From Acidobacteriota bacterium (GTDB taxonomy: Bacteria; Acidobacteriota; UBA6911): a DNA stretch of 7,321 bases. Location: positions 1 to 7,321 of the forward strand of contig JAIRVC010000373.1 in assembly GCA_031254095.1 (NCBI GenBank), given 5' to 3'. The notes under the pieces are model-generated. The model ran no database searches and had not been told where the DNA came from. It was given only the letters and a program-made list of their open reading frames with translations. A program made the translations under genes and the position numbers. Positions 1 through 4,812 of the stretch are shown here, piece by piece; position 1 is the first letter of the stretch, and each line of letters opens with the position of its first letter.

Positions 1-266
<266 letters not shown>

Positions 267-329
267 GGCTTCGATCACTTCCTAACTCATCGTAGAAGCG
301 GGCCATCCCACCCCTATAGGTTTTTTTAT

Positions 330-359
330 CGTATACCTTTATTGTGTGCGTTGTGTGAA
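330..359 (-). promoter_or_regulatory. weak candidate promoter for the ABC gene
   Basis: On the minus strand TTCACA (354-359) and TATACG (330-335) are separated by 18 bases. They match the sigma-A consensus at 5/6 and 4/6 positions. The site lies in the 100-base gap between the microprotein gene and the ABC gene. The gap shows no convincing terminator, so read-through from the upstream pair is equally possible. Confidence 0.3.
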
Positions 360-369
360 GGTTTATTTG

Positions 370-534
370 CTATTGTTTCCGATGCTCGCCCCGGCACGTC
401 CCCGCGCTCGGACATTGCCCGCAGCCGCCCTTGCGCCGCTGCTTGAGAATCGAGCGTACGGCGAAGATAAGCGCAATCACCACAAGCGCCCCAACGATCA
501 GGCTGGCGGCGTTCGCCGCAATCCATTGCGTCAC
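370..534 (-). CDS. FeoB-associated-type Cys-rich membrane microprotein (54 aa)
   Basis: This short gene starts with GTG and encodes 54 residues. It has a short N-terminal stretch (MTQWIAANAA), one membrane helix at about residues 8-27, a basic stop-transfer segment (LKQRRKGG), and a cysteine cluster CGQCPSAGTC with Cys at 38, 41 and 47. This layout (one helix, basic turn, C-x2-C-x5-C tail) is that of the FeoB-associated Cys-rich membrane proteins, which usually accompany the ferrous iron transporter FeoB and are thought to act in metal handling. Here no feoB is visible. The gene instead overlaps the stop of the formate/nitrite transporter by 4 bases (GTGA), so translation is probably coupled, and no separate ribosome site is needed. 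The alternative is a longer reading frame in another phase over the same bases, which has no recognisable features. Function in this context is inference. Confidence 0.75.
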   Translation of the reverse strand: MTQWIAANAASLIVGALVVIALIFAVRSILKQRRKGGCGQCPSAGTCRGEHRKQ

Positions 535-1367
535 GGCGTCTTTTCATGCGCGCCGCTTCTTTCCCCATGACAGCGCCACAGCAAAAACGCGATCGCCATG
601 CCGCCGAGCAGGTTGCCGAGGGTGACCGGCAGGAGATTGCCGTACAAAAACCGGCCCCAGGTCAGCGGAGCCAGGTCGACCCCCGCCGCGAGGGCCGCCG
701 CCTCGTAGCCGGGCACGAGCCGGGCGAACCGTCCGGCGGAAATGAGGTACATATTGGCCTCGCAATGCTCAAGGCCCCCGATGACAAAAAATGAGATGGG
801 AAGGAACACGGCGGCCACGCGCCCGATCACATCCCTGGCGGCCGTGCCGCCAATCACGGCGATACAGACCAGTATATTGCATAAAAATCCGAGGATCAGC
901 GCGGACACGAAGTTCATATCACATTTGAACGCCGCGAGCTGGATCGTATGTACGGCCAGCGGCCCGCCGCCGTAGTCAAACTGGCCCGCGAACGCGCAGG
1001 CCGCCGCCAGCGCCGCCGCGCCGGCGAAGTTACCCGCGTAGACGCACGCCCAATTGCGGAACATGCCCCGGCATTTCGCGCGCCCGGCGGCCACGCAGAC
1101 CGTCATCATGCTGTTTCCGGTCCACAGCTCCGCGCCGGTCATCAGCACGATGCCAAGGCCGAACGGGAAGACCATCCCCGATACCAGCCGCGCCAGCGAG
1201 GGGTTTTCGATCGCGTAGGAGACCGTTGCCGCCGCCACCCCGGACATGCCGATCAAAAATCCGGCCAGCACGCCAAGAACAATCAGCGACGCCGAAGACC
1301 GAAGGGTCTTTTTCGCGCCGATCCCGATATACAATTCCATCGCTTCAGCGGGGGAACGCAGGTTCAT
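531..1367 (-). CDS. formate/nitrite transporter (FNT) family channel
   Basis: The protein has 278 residues, the usual size for the FocA/NirC family of pentameric channels that pass formate, nitrite or related small anions across the cytoplasmic membrane. Family marks are seen in order: AELWTGN (79-85) in the position of the family AELFTSN; GFLCNILVC (160-168); GLEHCEANMY (198-207) with the central pore histidine at 201; and NLLPVTLGNLLGG (244-256). About six hydrophobic helices are evident. The ATG at 1367 is preceded by a good ribosome site (AAGGAAAGAGG). The stop codon overlaps the start of the Cys-rich microprotein. No pyruvate formate-lyase or nitrite reductase gene is visible, so the substrate (formate, nitrite, hydrosulfide) cannot be assigned. 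No clear promoter was found upstream. Confidence 0.93.
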   Translation of the reverse strand: MNLRSPAEAMELYIGIGAKKTLRSSASLIVLGVLAGFLIGMSGVAAATVSYAIENPSLARLVSGMVFPFGLGIVLMTGAELWTGNSMMTVCVAAGRAKCRGMFRNWACVYAGNFAGAAALAAACAFAGQFDYGGGPLAVHTIQLAAFKCDMNFVSALILGFLCNILVCIAVIGGTAARDVIGRVAAVFLPISFFVIGGLEHCEANMYLISAGRFARLVPGYEAAALAAGVDLAPLTWGRFLYGNLLPVTLGNLLGGMAIAFLLWRCHGERSGAHEKTP

Positions 1368-1512
1368 GGCGGGCCTCTTTCCTTGGTGTGATTTGGATGG
1401 GCTTCATAACAGAATAAAACGCGCCGCCAGTTCGTACTGAGGACGCGAAGGGCGGGGAGTTTTTCGGGGTGCCGTTAGGCCGGCTGTGTCAAGCTCCGCT
1501 CCCCTCCGCGAC

Positions 1513-1606
1513 GGGAAATAAGCCGCCTTTCGCTCCGGGAAAACCGGAAAGTGTCGCTGGCGCGCCATTTTCCGGCTTTCCCTGCGCTACAGGCGTCTTA
1601 TTTCCC
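1513..1606. repeat. long imperfect inverted repeat (38-bp arms, 18-bp loop)
   Basis: The arms 1513-1550 and 1569-1606 match at 32 of 38 positions when one is reverse-complemented. The outer ten pairs (GGGAAATAAG / CTTATTTCCC) and the inner seven (CCGGAAA / TTTCCGG) are perfect. The loop contains the 8-bp palindrome GGCGCGCC (1559-1566). There is no U-tract, so it is not a normal Rho-independent terminator. The 260-base gap between the transporter and the tRNA holds no believable gene. It may be a dispersed palindromic element or a structured RNA; it lies outside the integrated element. Confidence 0.8.
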
Positions 1607-1607
1607 T

Positions 1608-1644
1608 GCTCCGGGGGCTGCGCTCTTCCGCAGACGCTTGGAGC
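1608..1644. repeat. second hairpin abutting the tRNA 3' end
   Basis: Outer arms GCTCC (1608-1612) and GGAGC (1640-1644) enclose inner arms CTGCG and CGCAG around a six-base loop, with unpaired bases between. The right outer arm is the tRNA acceptor end itself, so transcripts from the tRNA side could pair with it. It may be the outer part of the neighbouring palindrome cluster. No T-run follows on either strand. Confidence 0.5.
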
Positions 1645-1686
1645 GGGAAACGGGATTCGAACCCGCGACTTTCAGCTTGGGAAGCT
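1639..1686 (-). tRNA. tRNA-Gly(CCC), 3' part only
   Basis: Read on the minus strand this is the right-hand part of a tRNA. It has the anticodon loop TTCCCAA (1677-1683, anticodon CCC), the 3' anticodon strand GCTGA, and a T arm GCGGG-TTCGAAT-CCCGT. The 3' acceptor strand TTCCCGC, discriminator T and encoded CCA (1639-1641) follow. The 5' acceptor strand GCGGGAA and the D arm, which should lie up to about 1713, are absent. On the 5' side of the anticodon stem, pairing stops after AGC. The sequence beyond belongs to the element. A working tRNA is expected at the other end of the element, rebuilt from the host 5' half and an element-borne 3' copy. Confidence 0.88.
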
Positions 1687-1688
1687 AT
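1639..1688. other. attachment site (attL-type), core in tRNA-Gly(CCC)
   Basis: A tRNA gene interrupted at its anticodon stem, with a tyrosine integrase ending about 115 bases away, is the classic sign of integration. The core repeat should run from about 1686 (anticodon arm) down to about 1639 (CCA), because tyrosine integrases often cross over at the anticodon or T arm. Its exact limits need the partner copy, which lies outside the window. Host sequence is to the left and element sequence to the right. Confidence 0.8.
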
Positions 1689-1697
1689 ACAGAATCA

Positions 1698-1748
1698 TGA
1701 TATATCAGGCGTTACAAGGCTTTCTTCCACCATGCTTTCCACCATATG
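1698..1748. repeat. possible integrase arm sites: tandem TTCCACCAT and a palindrome
   Basis: TTCCACCAT occurs twice in the same direction at 1725-1733 and 1737-1745, a 12-bp spacing. A perfect 10-bp palindrome TGATATATCA lies at 1698-1707 next to the core. Direct repeats between core and integrase gene are where arm-type binding sites of tyrosine integrases are found. The assignment is inference. The same repeats also read as a short ATG-GTG-GAA peptide on the minus strand, without a good reason to call it a gene. Confidence 0.35.
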
Positions 1749-1776
1749 CCCGCCAGCAACCTATTTACATGCGGTC

Positions 1777-1806
1777 ATTATACCGGACAGATAGCCATTA
1801 TGTCAA
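1777..1806 (-). promoter_or_regulatory. perfect consensus promoter pointing out of the element
   Basis: On the minus strand TTGACA (1801-1806) and TATAAT (1777-1782) are both exact sigma-A hexamers, 18 bases apart. The -35 box contains the integrase stop codon (ACT TGA CA). Transcription would start near 1770 and run through the attachment core and the tRNA fragment toward the host transporter. In the excised circle it would run across attP into the other end of the element. Confidence 0.75.
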
Positions 1807-2921
1807 GTGTGTGCGTTGATCTTTTTCGCCGCTTCCTGTATGGCCGTTTCCGTCGTGTGTGTGTATATTTTTGCAGTCATGGATATGTCCGAGTGACCCA
1901 TTAGATACCGCGCTACATTGATCGGTACGCCTGCGTCCTGTAGGTCGGTGCAATATGTGTGCCGCAGACAATACGGCACTAAGTCCGGGGCGACGACGGA
2001 AAGGATTTTCGCAATCCTCATTTTTTTGTCTTTGGCTTCTTTTTTCCCGAATTTTGCGCCCATTACAATGTCAAGCTCATTTTTGAAGTTTTCCCACAGG
2101 CATTGCATACTTGTTTGTGTATGCCGCCGTCCCGTTGTGGGCTGAGTAAACACCGGATCAAATGGCCCTTTTTTCGCGGCTAGTAACGTGGCATACAGCT
2201 TATCCGGTATTGGAACATCCCGGACACCCGCGCCGCTCTTGGGTGCGCCGATCTCGTTTGTGGCGGCTTTCATTGCCTGTTCCACATGGATAAGCCGCTT
2301 CTTAAAATCTATGTGCCGCCAGTCCAAGGCGCGGGTTTCGCCGGGGCGAAGACCGCTATACAACAGCGTTTTGATCCATAGCCCCGCGTGGTGGGTTTCG
2401 GCAAGCTGTAGGATATGCTGACGCTCAAATGGCGTTATGCTTCTGTGCGTTCCATCCTTGGCGGCAGGCAGCTCCAGATTCTCAGCCGGGTTATATGAGA
2501 TCAGCCGCGACAGGTGCGCCCGTTGGAACATGGCCTTCATTATCATACGGAGCCGTGATACGTCGGATTTGCTTTTGCCTTGGCGGTCATTCAGTATTTT
2601 TTGAAGGTGTACGTCTTTTACGCTTTTCAGACGCAAAGCACCAATGGCCGGAACAATGACTCCATTGACATATAGCTTGTAATTTTTGTATTGTCCCTCT
2701 CCAACCGAAGGCCGCTTGTATGTTTCAAGCCATTCTTCGGCCCAACAAGAAACCGTCATGTTGCCGGATATGCCGACCTCGCCGCGTTTGAGCTTGTCCA
2801 GCTTTATAGCGGCTTTTTGGTCAGCCTCTTTTTGAGATTTTCCCGTTACCTCGTATCGTTTCCCCTCGTAGTAGAACGTAGAGCGGCATCGAGAATTATT
2901 GACCTTGCGGGCCGCGCTCAT
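1803..2921 (-). CDS. int: tyrosine recombinase / integrase
   Basis: This 372-residue enzyme has the integrase layout: an N-terminal arm-binding region (about 10-50, with the STFYYEGKRYEVTGKSQKEAD pattern cut by the start of the core binder), a SAM-like core-binding domain (about 55-150) and the catalytic domain (about 160-365). Catalytic residues visible are Arg192 (SGLRPGE), Lys228 (APKSGAGVRDVPI), Arg320 (CLRHTYCT), His343 (MGHSD) and the nucleophile Tyr353 (KIYTH). The usual His of the H-x-x-R box is Tyr317 (PYCLR), a known variant in Firmicutes integrases. The ATG at 2921 has a good ribosome site (AAGGGGTGAG). The gene points at the tRNA fragment, its likely target. A terminator stands immediately upstream, so it is probably expressed at a low level, by read-through or from a weak promoter around GATAAT near 2940. 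Confidence 0.96.
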   Translation of the reverse strand: MSAARKVNNSRCRSTFYYEGKRYEVTGKSQKEADQKAAIKLDKLKRGEVGISGNMTVSCWAEEWLETYKRPSVGEGQYKNYKLYVNGVIVPAIGALRLKSVKDVHLQKILNDRQGKSKSDVSRLRMIMKAMFQRAHLSRLISYNPAENLELPAAKDGTHRSITPFERQHILQLAETHHAGLWIKTLLYSGLRPGETRALDWRHIDFKKRLIHVEQAMKAATNEIGAPKSGAGVRDVPIPDKLYATLLAAKKGPFDPVFTQPTTGRRHTQTSMQCLWENFKNELDIVMGAKFGKKEAKDKKMRIAKILSVVAPDLVPYCLRHTYCTDLQDAGVPINVARYLMGHSDISMTAKIYTHTTETAIQEAAKKINAHT

Positions 2922-2950
2922 AAGCTCACCCCTTAAATTATCGTTGTCGC

Positions 2951-2980
2951 AAAACCGCCGCCCAGAAAGCCGGACGGCGG
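2951..2980 (-). terminator. Rho-independent terminator of the lysogeny operon
   Basis: On the minus strand a 9-bp stem (arms 2972-2980 and 2955-2963, one G-T pair) with an 8-base loop is followed by TTTT (2954-2951). It stands 15 bases after the stop of the zinc-ribbon gene and 29 bases before the integrase start. It therefore separates the repressor operon from the integrase. Confidence 0.75.
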
Positions 2981-2995
2981 GGAATCACTATCGGC

Positions 2996-3217
2996 TTATA
3001 CTCTCCATCTATTCCCGCATTGTTGACACACGGCGACGGAACGCGTCTTCGACTTCGTTTTACTGTTTGTTATGGCCGGGATAATCAGAATCAGCCCCAC
3101 GGTACAGATCGCAAGCAAAATCCACAAAGACCAGCCCAAACAGCCCCGGTGCTTTGTCTTTACCTCCGTGACCGCTTGCACATTCACTTGATCCGAACCA
3201 CATTTACGGCATATCAC
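2996..3217 (-). CDS. small zinc-ribbon membrane protein (73 aa)
   Basis: The protein begins MICRKCGSD and ends VAVCQQCGNRWRV. The two C-x2-C knuckles at residues 3-6 and 64-67 should form one zinc ribbon, although a membrane helix (about 28-49, WSLWILLAICTVGLILIIPAI) and a basic Lys/Thr/Ser stretch separate them. Both ends would then lie on the same, probably cytoplasmic, face only if the helix is a hairpin or re-entrant. The start is GTG at 3217, with an AAAGGGG site 8 bases upstream. The in-phase GTG gives the Cys-x2-Cys at the extreme N terminus, which supports it. It follows the antitoxin by 17 bases and is the last gene before the terminator. Similar short proteins occur in lysogeny modules of gut Firmicutes phages; function is unknown. 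Confidence 0.75.
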   Translation of the reverse strand: MICRKCGSDQVNVQAVTEVKTKHRGCLGWSLWILLAICTVGLILIIPAITNSKTKSKTRSVAVCQQCGNRWRV

Positions 3218-3234
3218 GGCGCGATCCCCTTTCT

Positions 3235-3417
3235 TTACTTGCTGGCGCGGTATTCAGCAAACGCCGCCACTTCATCCGGCAATGGTTCGTCTTCCGGTAT
3301 GTCGTCCCATGTCTTCGATTTTAACAAAAACGCTTCCTTGACGTAATGCAACATACGTGTTGCTTCTTCTTCACCCATGAAATCTAAAATGCTGATAAGT
3401 TGTTCCTTTGCAGACAT
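3235..3417 (-). CDS. antitoxin of a RelE-type toxin-antitoxin pair
   Basis: The gene encodes 60 residues. An N-terminal helical segment (MSAKEQLISILDFMGEEEA, about 1-30) resembles the start of short antitoxins that accompany RelE-like toxins. It is followed by an acidic, flexible tail (WDDIPEDEPLPDEVAAFAEY) that probably wraps the basic toxin. It starts 18 bases after the toxin stop at the ATG at 3417, which has a GAAAGGGGTG ribosome site 7-8 bases upstream. A TTG at 3435 would extend it by six residues but overlaps that site, so I rejected it. The order toxin then antitoxin is the reverse of classical relBE and resembles higBA. No obvious DNA-binding fold is seen, so autoregulation is uncertain. 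The antitoxin role is inferred mainly from its neighbour. Confidence 0.7.
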   Translation of the reverse strand: MSAKEQLISILDFMGEEEATRMLHYVKEAFLLKSKTWDDIPEDEPLPDEVAAFAEYRASK

Positions 3418-3435
3418 ATAAAACACCCCTTTCAA

Positions 3436-3669
3436 TTACTTGTAAACGTCGCCGCGGCTATCGATCCTTACAACACGAACCCCGCCGCCGTCCCTTTCAA
3501 ATAGGACGCGCACATTACCAACGCGCAAGCGGTATCCATTTTCAATGCCTTTTAGCTTCCGAACGTCCCCTGCGGGAAGAAGGCTCACCGCTGTTTTGAT
3601 CCGTGCCGCCTGTCTTTCCGTTTGCTTGTCAAGATAGGTTTCGGCTTGTTTTGCATATTTCACTACCAT
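3436..3669 (-). CDS. RelE/ParE-superfamily toxin
   Basis: This is a basic protein of 77 residues from the ATG at 3669. The family pattern is clear: an N-terminal strand (MVVKYAKQAE), two helices, then LPAGDVRKLKGIENGYRLRVGNVRVLFERDG in two adjoining strands, and a final VVRIDSRGDVY. The KLKG-x-x-x-YRLRVGNxRVLF core is typical of RelE toxins, which cleave mRNA in the ribosomal A site; basic residues in this core and the C-terminal Tyr would be the active-site candidates. A TTG at 3678 could add three residues, but AAGGCGG is well placed for the ATG. The gene directly follows a tiny ORF whose stop is next to it. It lies in the repressor operon, suggesting a role in keeping the element or in blocking other phages. 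Confidence 0.88.
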   Translation of the reverse strand: MVVKYAKQAETYLDKQTERQAARIKTAVSLLPAGDVRKLKGIENGYRLRVGNVRVLFERDGGGVRVVRIDSRGDVYK

Positions 3670-3678
3670 TTTGACCAA

Positions 3679-3747
3679 TCACCGCCTTATTATGTTCCCT
3701 TCGGCTTTCGGGCTGGATATTATTATCGCTCGTCTTCGTCGCGCCAC
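3679..3747 (-). CDS. possible 22-codon basic leader ORF before the toxin
   Basis: A GTG at 3747 has a strong ribosome site, GAGGTGA, ending about five bases upstream. It opens a 22-residue frame, MARRRRAIIISSPKAEGNII followed by RR, and its TGA abuts the toxin start region. The last codons (AGG CGG TGA) supply the toxin ribosome site, so translation may couple the two. The peptide is too short to identify. Part of its sequence is shared with the leader of the stalk-protein gene. It could equally be non-coding leader sequence. Confidence 0.35.
   Translation of the reverse strand: MARRRRAIIISSPKAEGNIIRR
3683..3738. repeat. leader repeat, copy A
   Basis: This stretch shares two blocks with copy B at 4730-4808. 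The first is a 22-base block (3696-3717 against 4739-4760) identical at 21 positions. The second is a 12-base block CGCTCGTCTTCG (3727-3738 against 4797-4808), identical. Spacing between blocks is 9 bases here and 36 in copy B. Both copies lie just upstream of a leftward gene and both carry an AAGGCGG ribosome site. Confidence 0.7.
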
Positions 3748-3761
3748 GGTGTCACCTCGCT

Positions 3762-4721
3762 TTATGGAATATTCGGATTACCTCTTTCTCTGAATGATTC
3801 GTCCCCGCCATAACCGTCTGCGCCTCTATAGCTCCTAGAACATGTGCCGCACCATTCGTAACGCTCGGCATTTCTGGCATCGTCCAGCGTTCCGTACAAG
3901 ACCCCGTTCTTAAATGTTGAGCAGTCCGATTTTATGTGTACTCTATCACCTGTATGGCCCCAAAAAACCGAAAACTTGTCTATCTCGGAAAGCGGGATTG
4001 AAACATTCATATTTTCGTCTTTGTGTATACCACCTATGCTCTTTGCCTTTTGGACAGGCGTAGGTTGTGGTTCTGGAATTGGCGTCGGCTCCGAAGTAGA
4101 AACGGCAACAGGGGGGCCGGCAGGGTCTGTCACAGGTGCTTGCGTTGGAGCGGGTGAAGCTGTCGCCACGGGTGCTTCTGTAGGTTTAGGCGTAGGTGCT
4201 TCCGTTGGAGCGGGTGAAGCCGTCGCCGCGAGTGCTTCCGTGGGTTCGAGTGTAGGTTCTTCCGTTAGAGCGGATAAAGCCGTCGCCGCGGGTTCTTCCG
4301 TGGCGGCCATTGTTGCCAAGGCTTCCGGCGTGGGGCTTGGCAGTTCTTCGGCGTTGGGTAAAAATGGCGCTATGATGATGCAAAAAACAACGAACCCTAT
4401 TGCCCACACATACCAACGCTTGTATAACGGCTTTTTCATAGATAACGCCCCTTCGTTTGTATTTCCAGTTCGGGGAACGGGTGGCGCTTTTTTATCCTTC
4501 GTCCCCTTCAACGGAAGCGAAAACAATCCATATATACCGTAACACATATAATAAATAAGCCAGCCGATACCTACTATCAAATACCATGTAAACCTTGCCA
4601 TATAGACAAAAAACAGGACAAATAAAAAATATATTGCGTTCTTTTTCGTAAGACGCAGGCCTACGCCGATGCGGAAGCCGCCCATACGTGCAAGCGCTTT
4701 AGAAAATCCTACAAAAAACAT
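3762..4721 (-). CDS. membrane-anchored stalk protein with C-terminal Cys/His cluster
   Basis: The open frame encodes 319 residues. Hydrophobic helices are seen at about 29-40, 45-66 and 103-121. A long Pro/Thr/Ala/Glu stalk (about 125-225) follows, built of 20-residue units like ASPAPTEAPTPKPTEAPVAT. A compact C-terminal domain (about 250-298) carries FWGHTGDRVHIKSDC and YEWCGTC. His262, Cys267, Cys291 and Cys294 could bind one zinc; similar His-Cys...Cys-x2-Cys modules occur at the ends of secreted and phage proteins. The start at 4721 has an AAGGCGGGA site, but an internal ATG at 4439 (residue 95, MKKPLYKRWYVWAIGF) has an even better site and would give a 225-residue signal-anchored form. 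The position between repressor and toxin suggests a lysogenic-conversion or superinfection-exclusion function; that is inference. Confidence 0.8.
   Translation of the reverse strand: MFFVGFSKALARMGGFRIGVGLRLTKKNAIYFLFVLFFVYMARFTWYLIVGIGWLIYYMCYGIYGLFSLPLKGTKDKKAPPVPRTGNTNEGALSMKKPLYKRWYVWAIGFVVFCIIIAPFLPNAEELPSPTPEALATMAATEEPAATALSALTEEPTLEPTEALAATASPAPTEAPTPKPTEAPVATASPAPTQAPVTDPAGPPVAVSTSEPTPIPEPQPTPVQKAKSIGGIHKDENMNVSIPLSEIDKFSVFWGHTGDRVHIKSDCSTFKNGVLYGTLDDARNAERYEWCGTCSRSYRGADGYGGDESFRERGNPNIP
4141..4308. repeat. 60-bp tandem repeat encoding the stalk
   Basis: Units start at 4141, 4201 and 4261 (the last incomplete). The first two are identical at about 49 of 60 positions. Each opens with a variant of TCCGTTGGAGCGGGTGAAGC. 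The unit is 20 codons, so copy-number change keeps the reading frame and alters only stalk length. Confidence 0.85.
4437..4454 (-). promoter_or_regulatory. internal ribosome binding site and ATG within the stalk gene
   Basis: On the minus strand GAAGGGG is followed after eight bases by ATG AAA AAG (Met95 of the long form). The resulting protein would start with a basic tail and one membrane helix, a normal signal-anchor. Either two products are made, or the upstream 94 codons once formed a separate two-helix protein now fused in frame. Confidence 0.5.
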
Positions 4722-4729
4722 ATTTCATC

Positions 4730-4808
4730 CCGCCTTCATCCCTTCGGCCTTCGGGCTGGAGGGGCTTTTTTTGCCTCATTTGTTTACTCAGCTGGCCGCT
4801 CGTCTTCG
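4730..4808. repeat. leader repeat, copy B
   Basis: This is the partner of copy A (3683-3738), in the 91-base gap between the repressor and the stalk gene. The minus-strand frame SSPKAEG then stop is kept in both copies, with an AAG/AAA synonymous change, but this copy has no start codon for it. The two may descend from duplication of a gene border. Confidence 0.7.
4740..4772 (+). terminator. possible plus-strand terminator in copy B
   Basis: CCCTTC (4740-4745) can pair with GAGGGG (4759-4764), enclosing a GCC-TTCG-GGC mini-hairpin, and seven T residues follow after one C. It faces away from the local genes, so it would stop antisense transcription only. No plus-strand gene ends here, which lowers confidence. 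Confidence 0.3.
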
Positions 4809-4812
4809 ACGT

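Noticed and set aside
326..568. An 80-codon minus-strand frame over the microprotein gene.
   Set aside because: It has no domain features, whereas the overlapping GTG frame has a membrane helix and a Cys cluster and is coupled to the transporter stop.
1639..1713. A complete tRNA-Gly.
   Set aside because: The expected 5' acceptor strand GCGGGAA and D arm are absent, and the anticodon stem pairs at only three or four of five positions.
1469..1819. A 116-codon plus-strand frame across the palindrome and tRNA fragment.
   Set aside because: It runs through the inverted repeat and the tRNA sequence and shows no protein-like features.
3418..3435. Extension of the antitoxin to the upstream TTG.
   Set aside because: The added codons are the ribosome site for the better ATG at 3417.
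4141..4308. CRISPR-like repeats.
   Set aside because: The 60-bp units are contiguous, in frame and coding, with no spacers.
3934..4542. A 202-codon plus-strand frame rich in Gly, Val, Ala and Ser.
   Set aside because: It is the antisense of the stalk repeat. Its low complexity arises from the Pro/Thr codons on the other strand, and it has no ribosome site.
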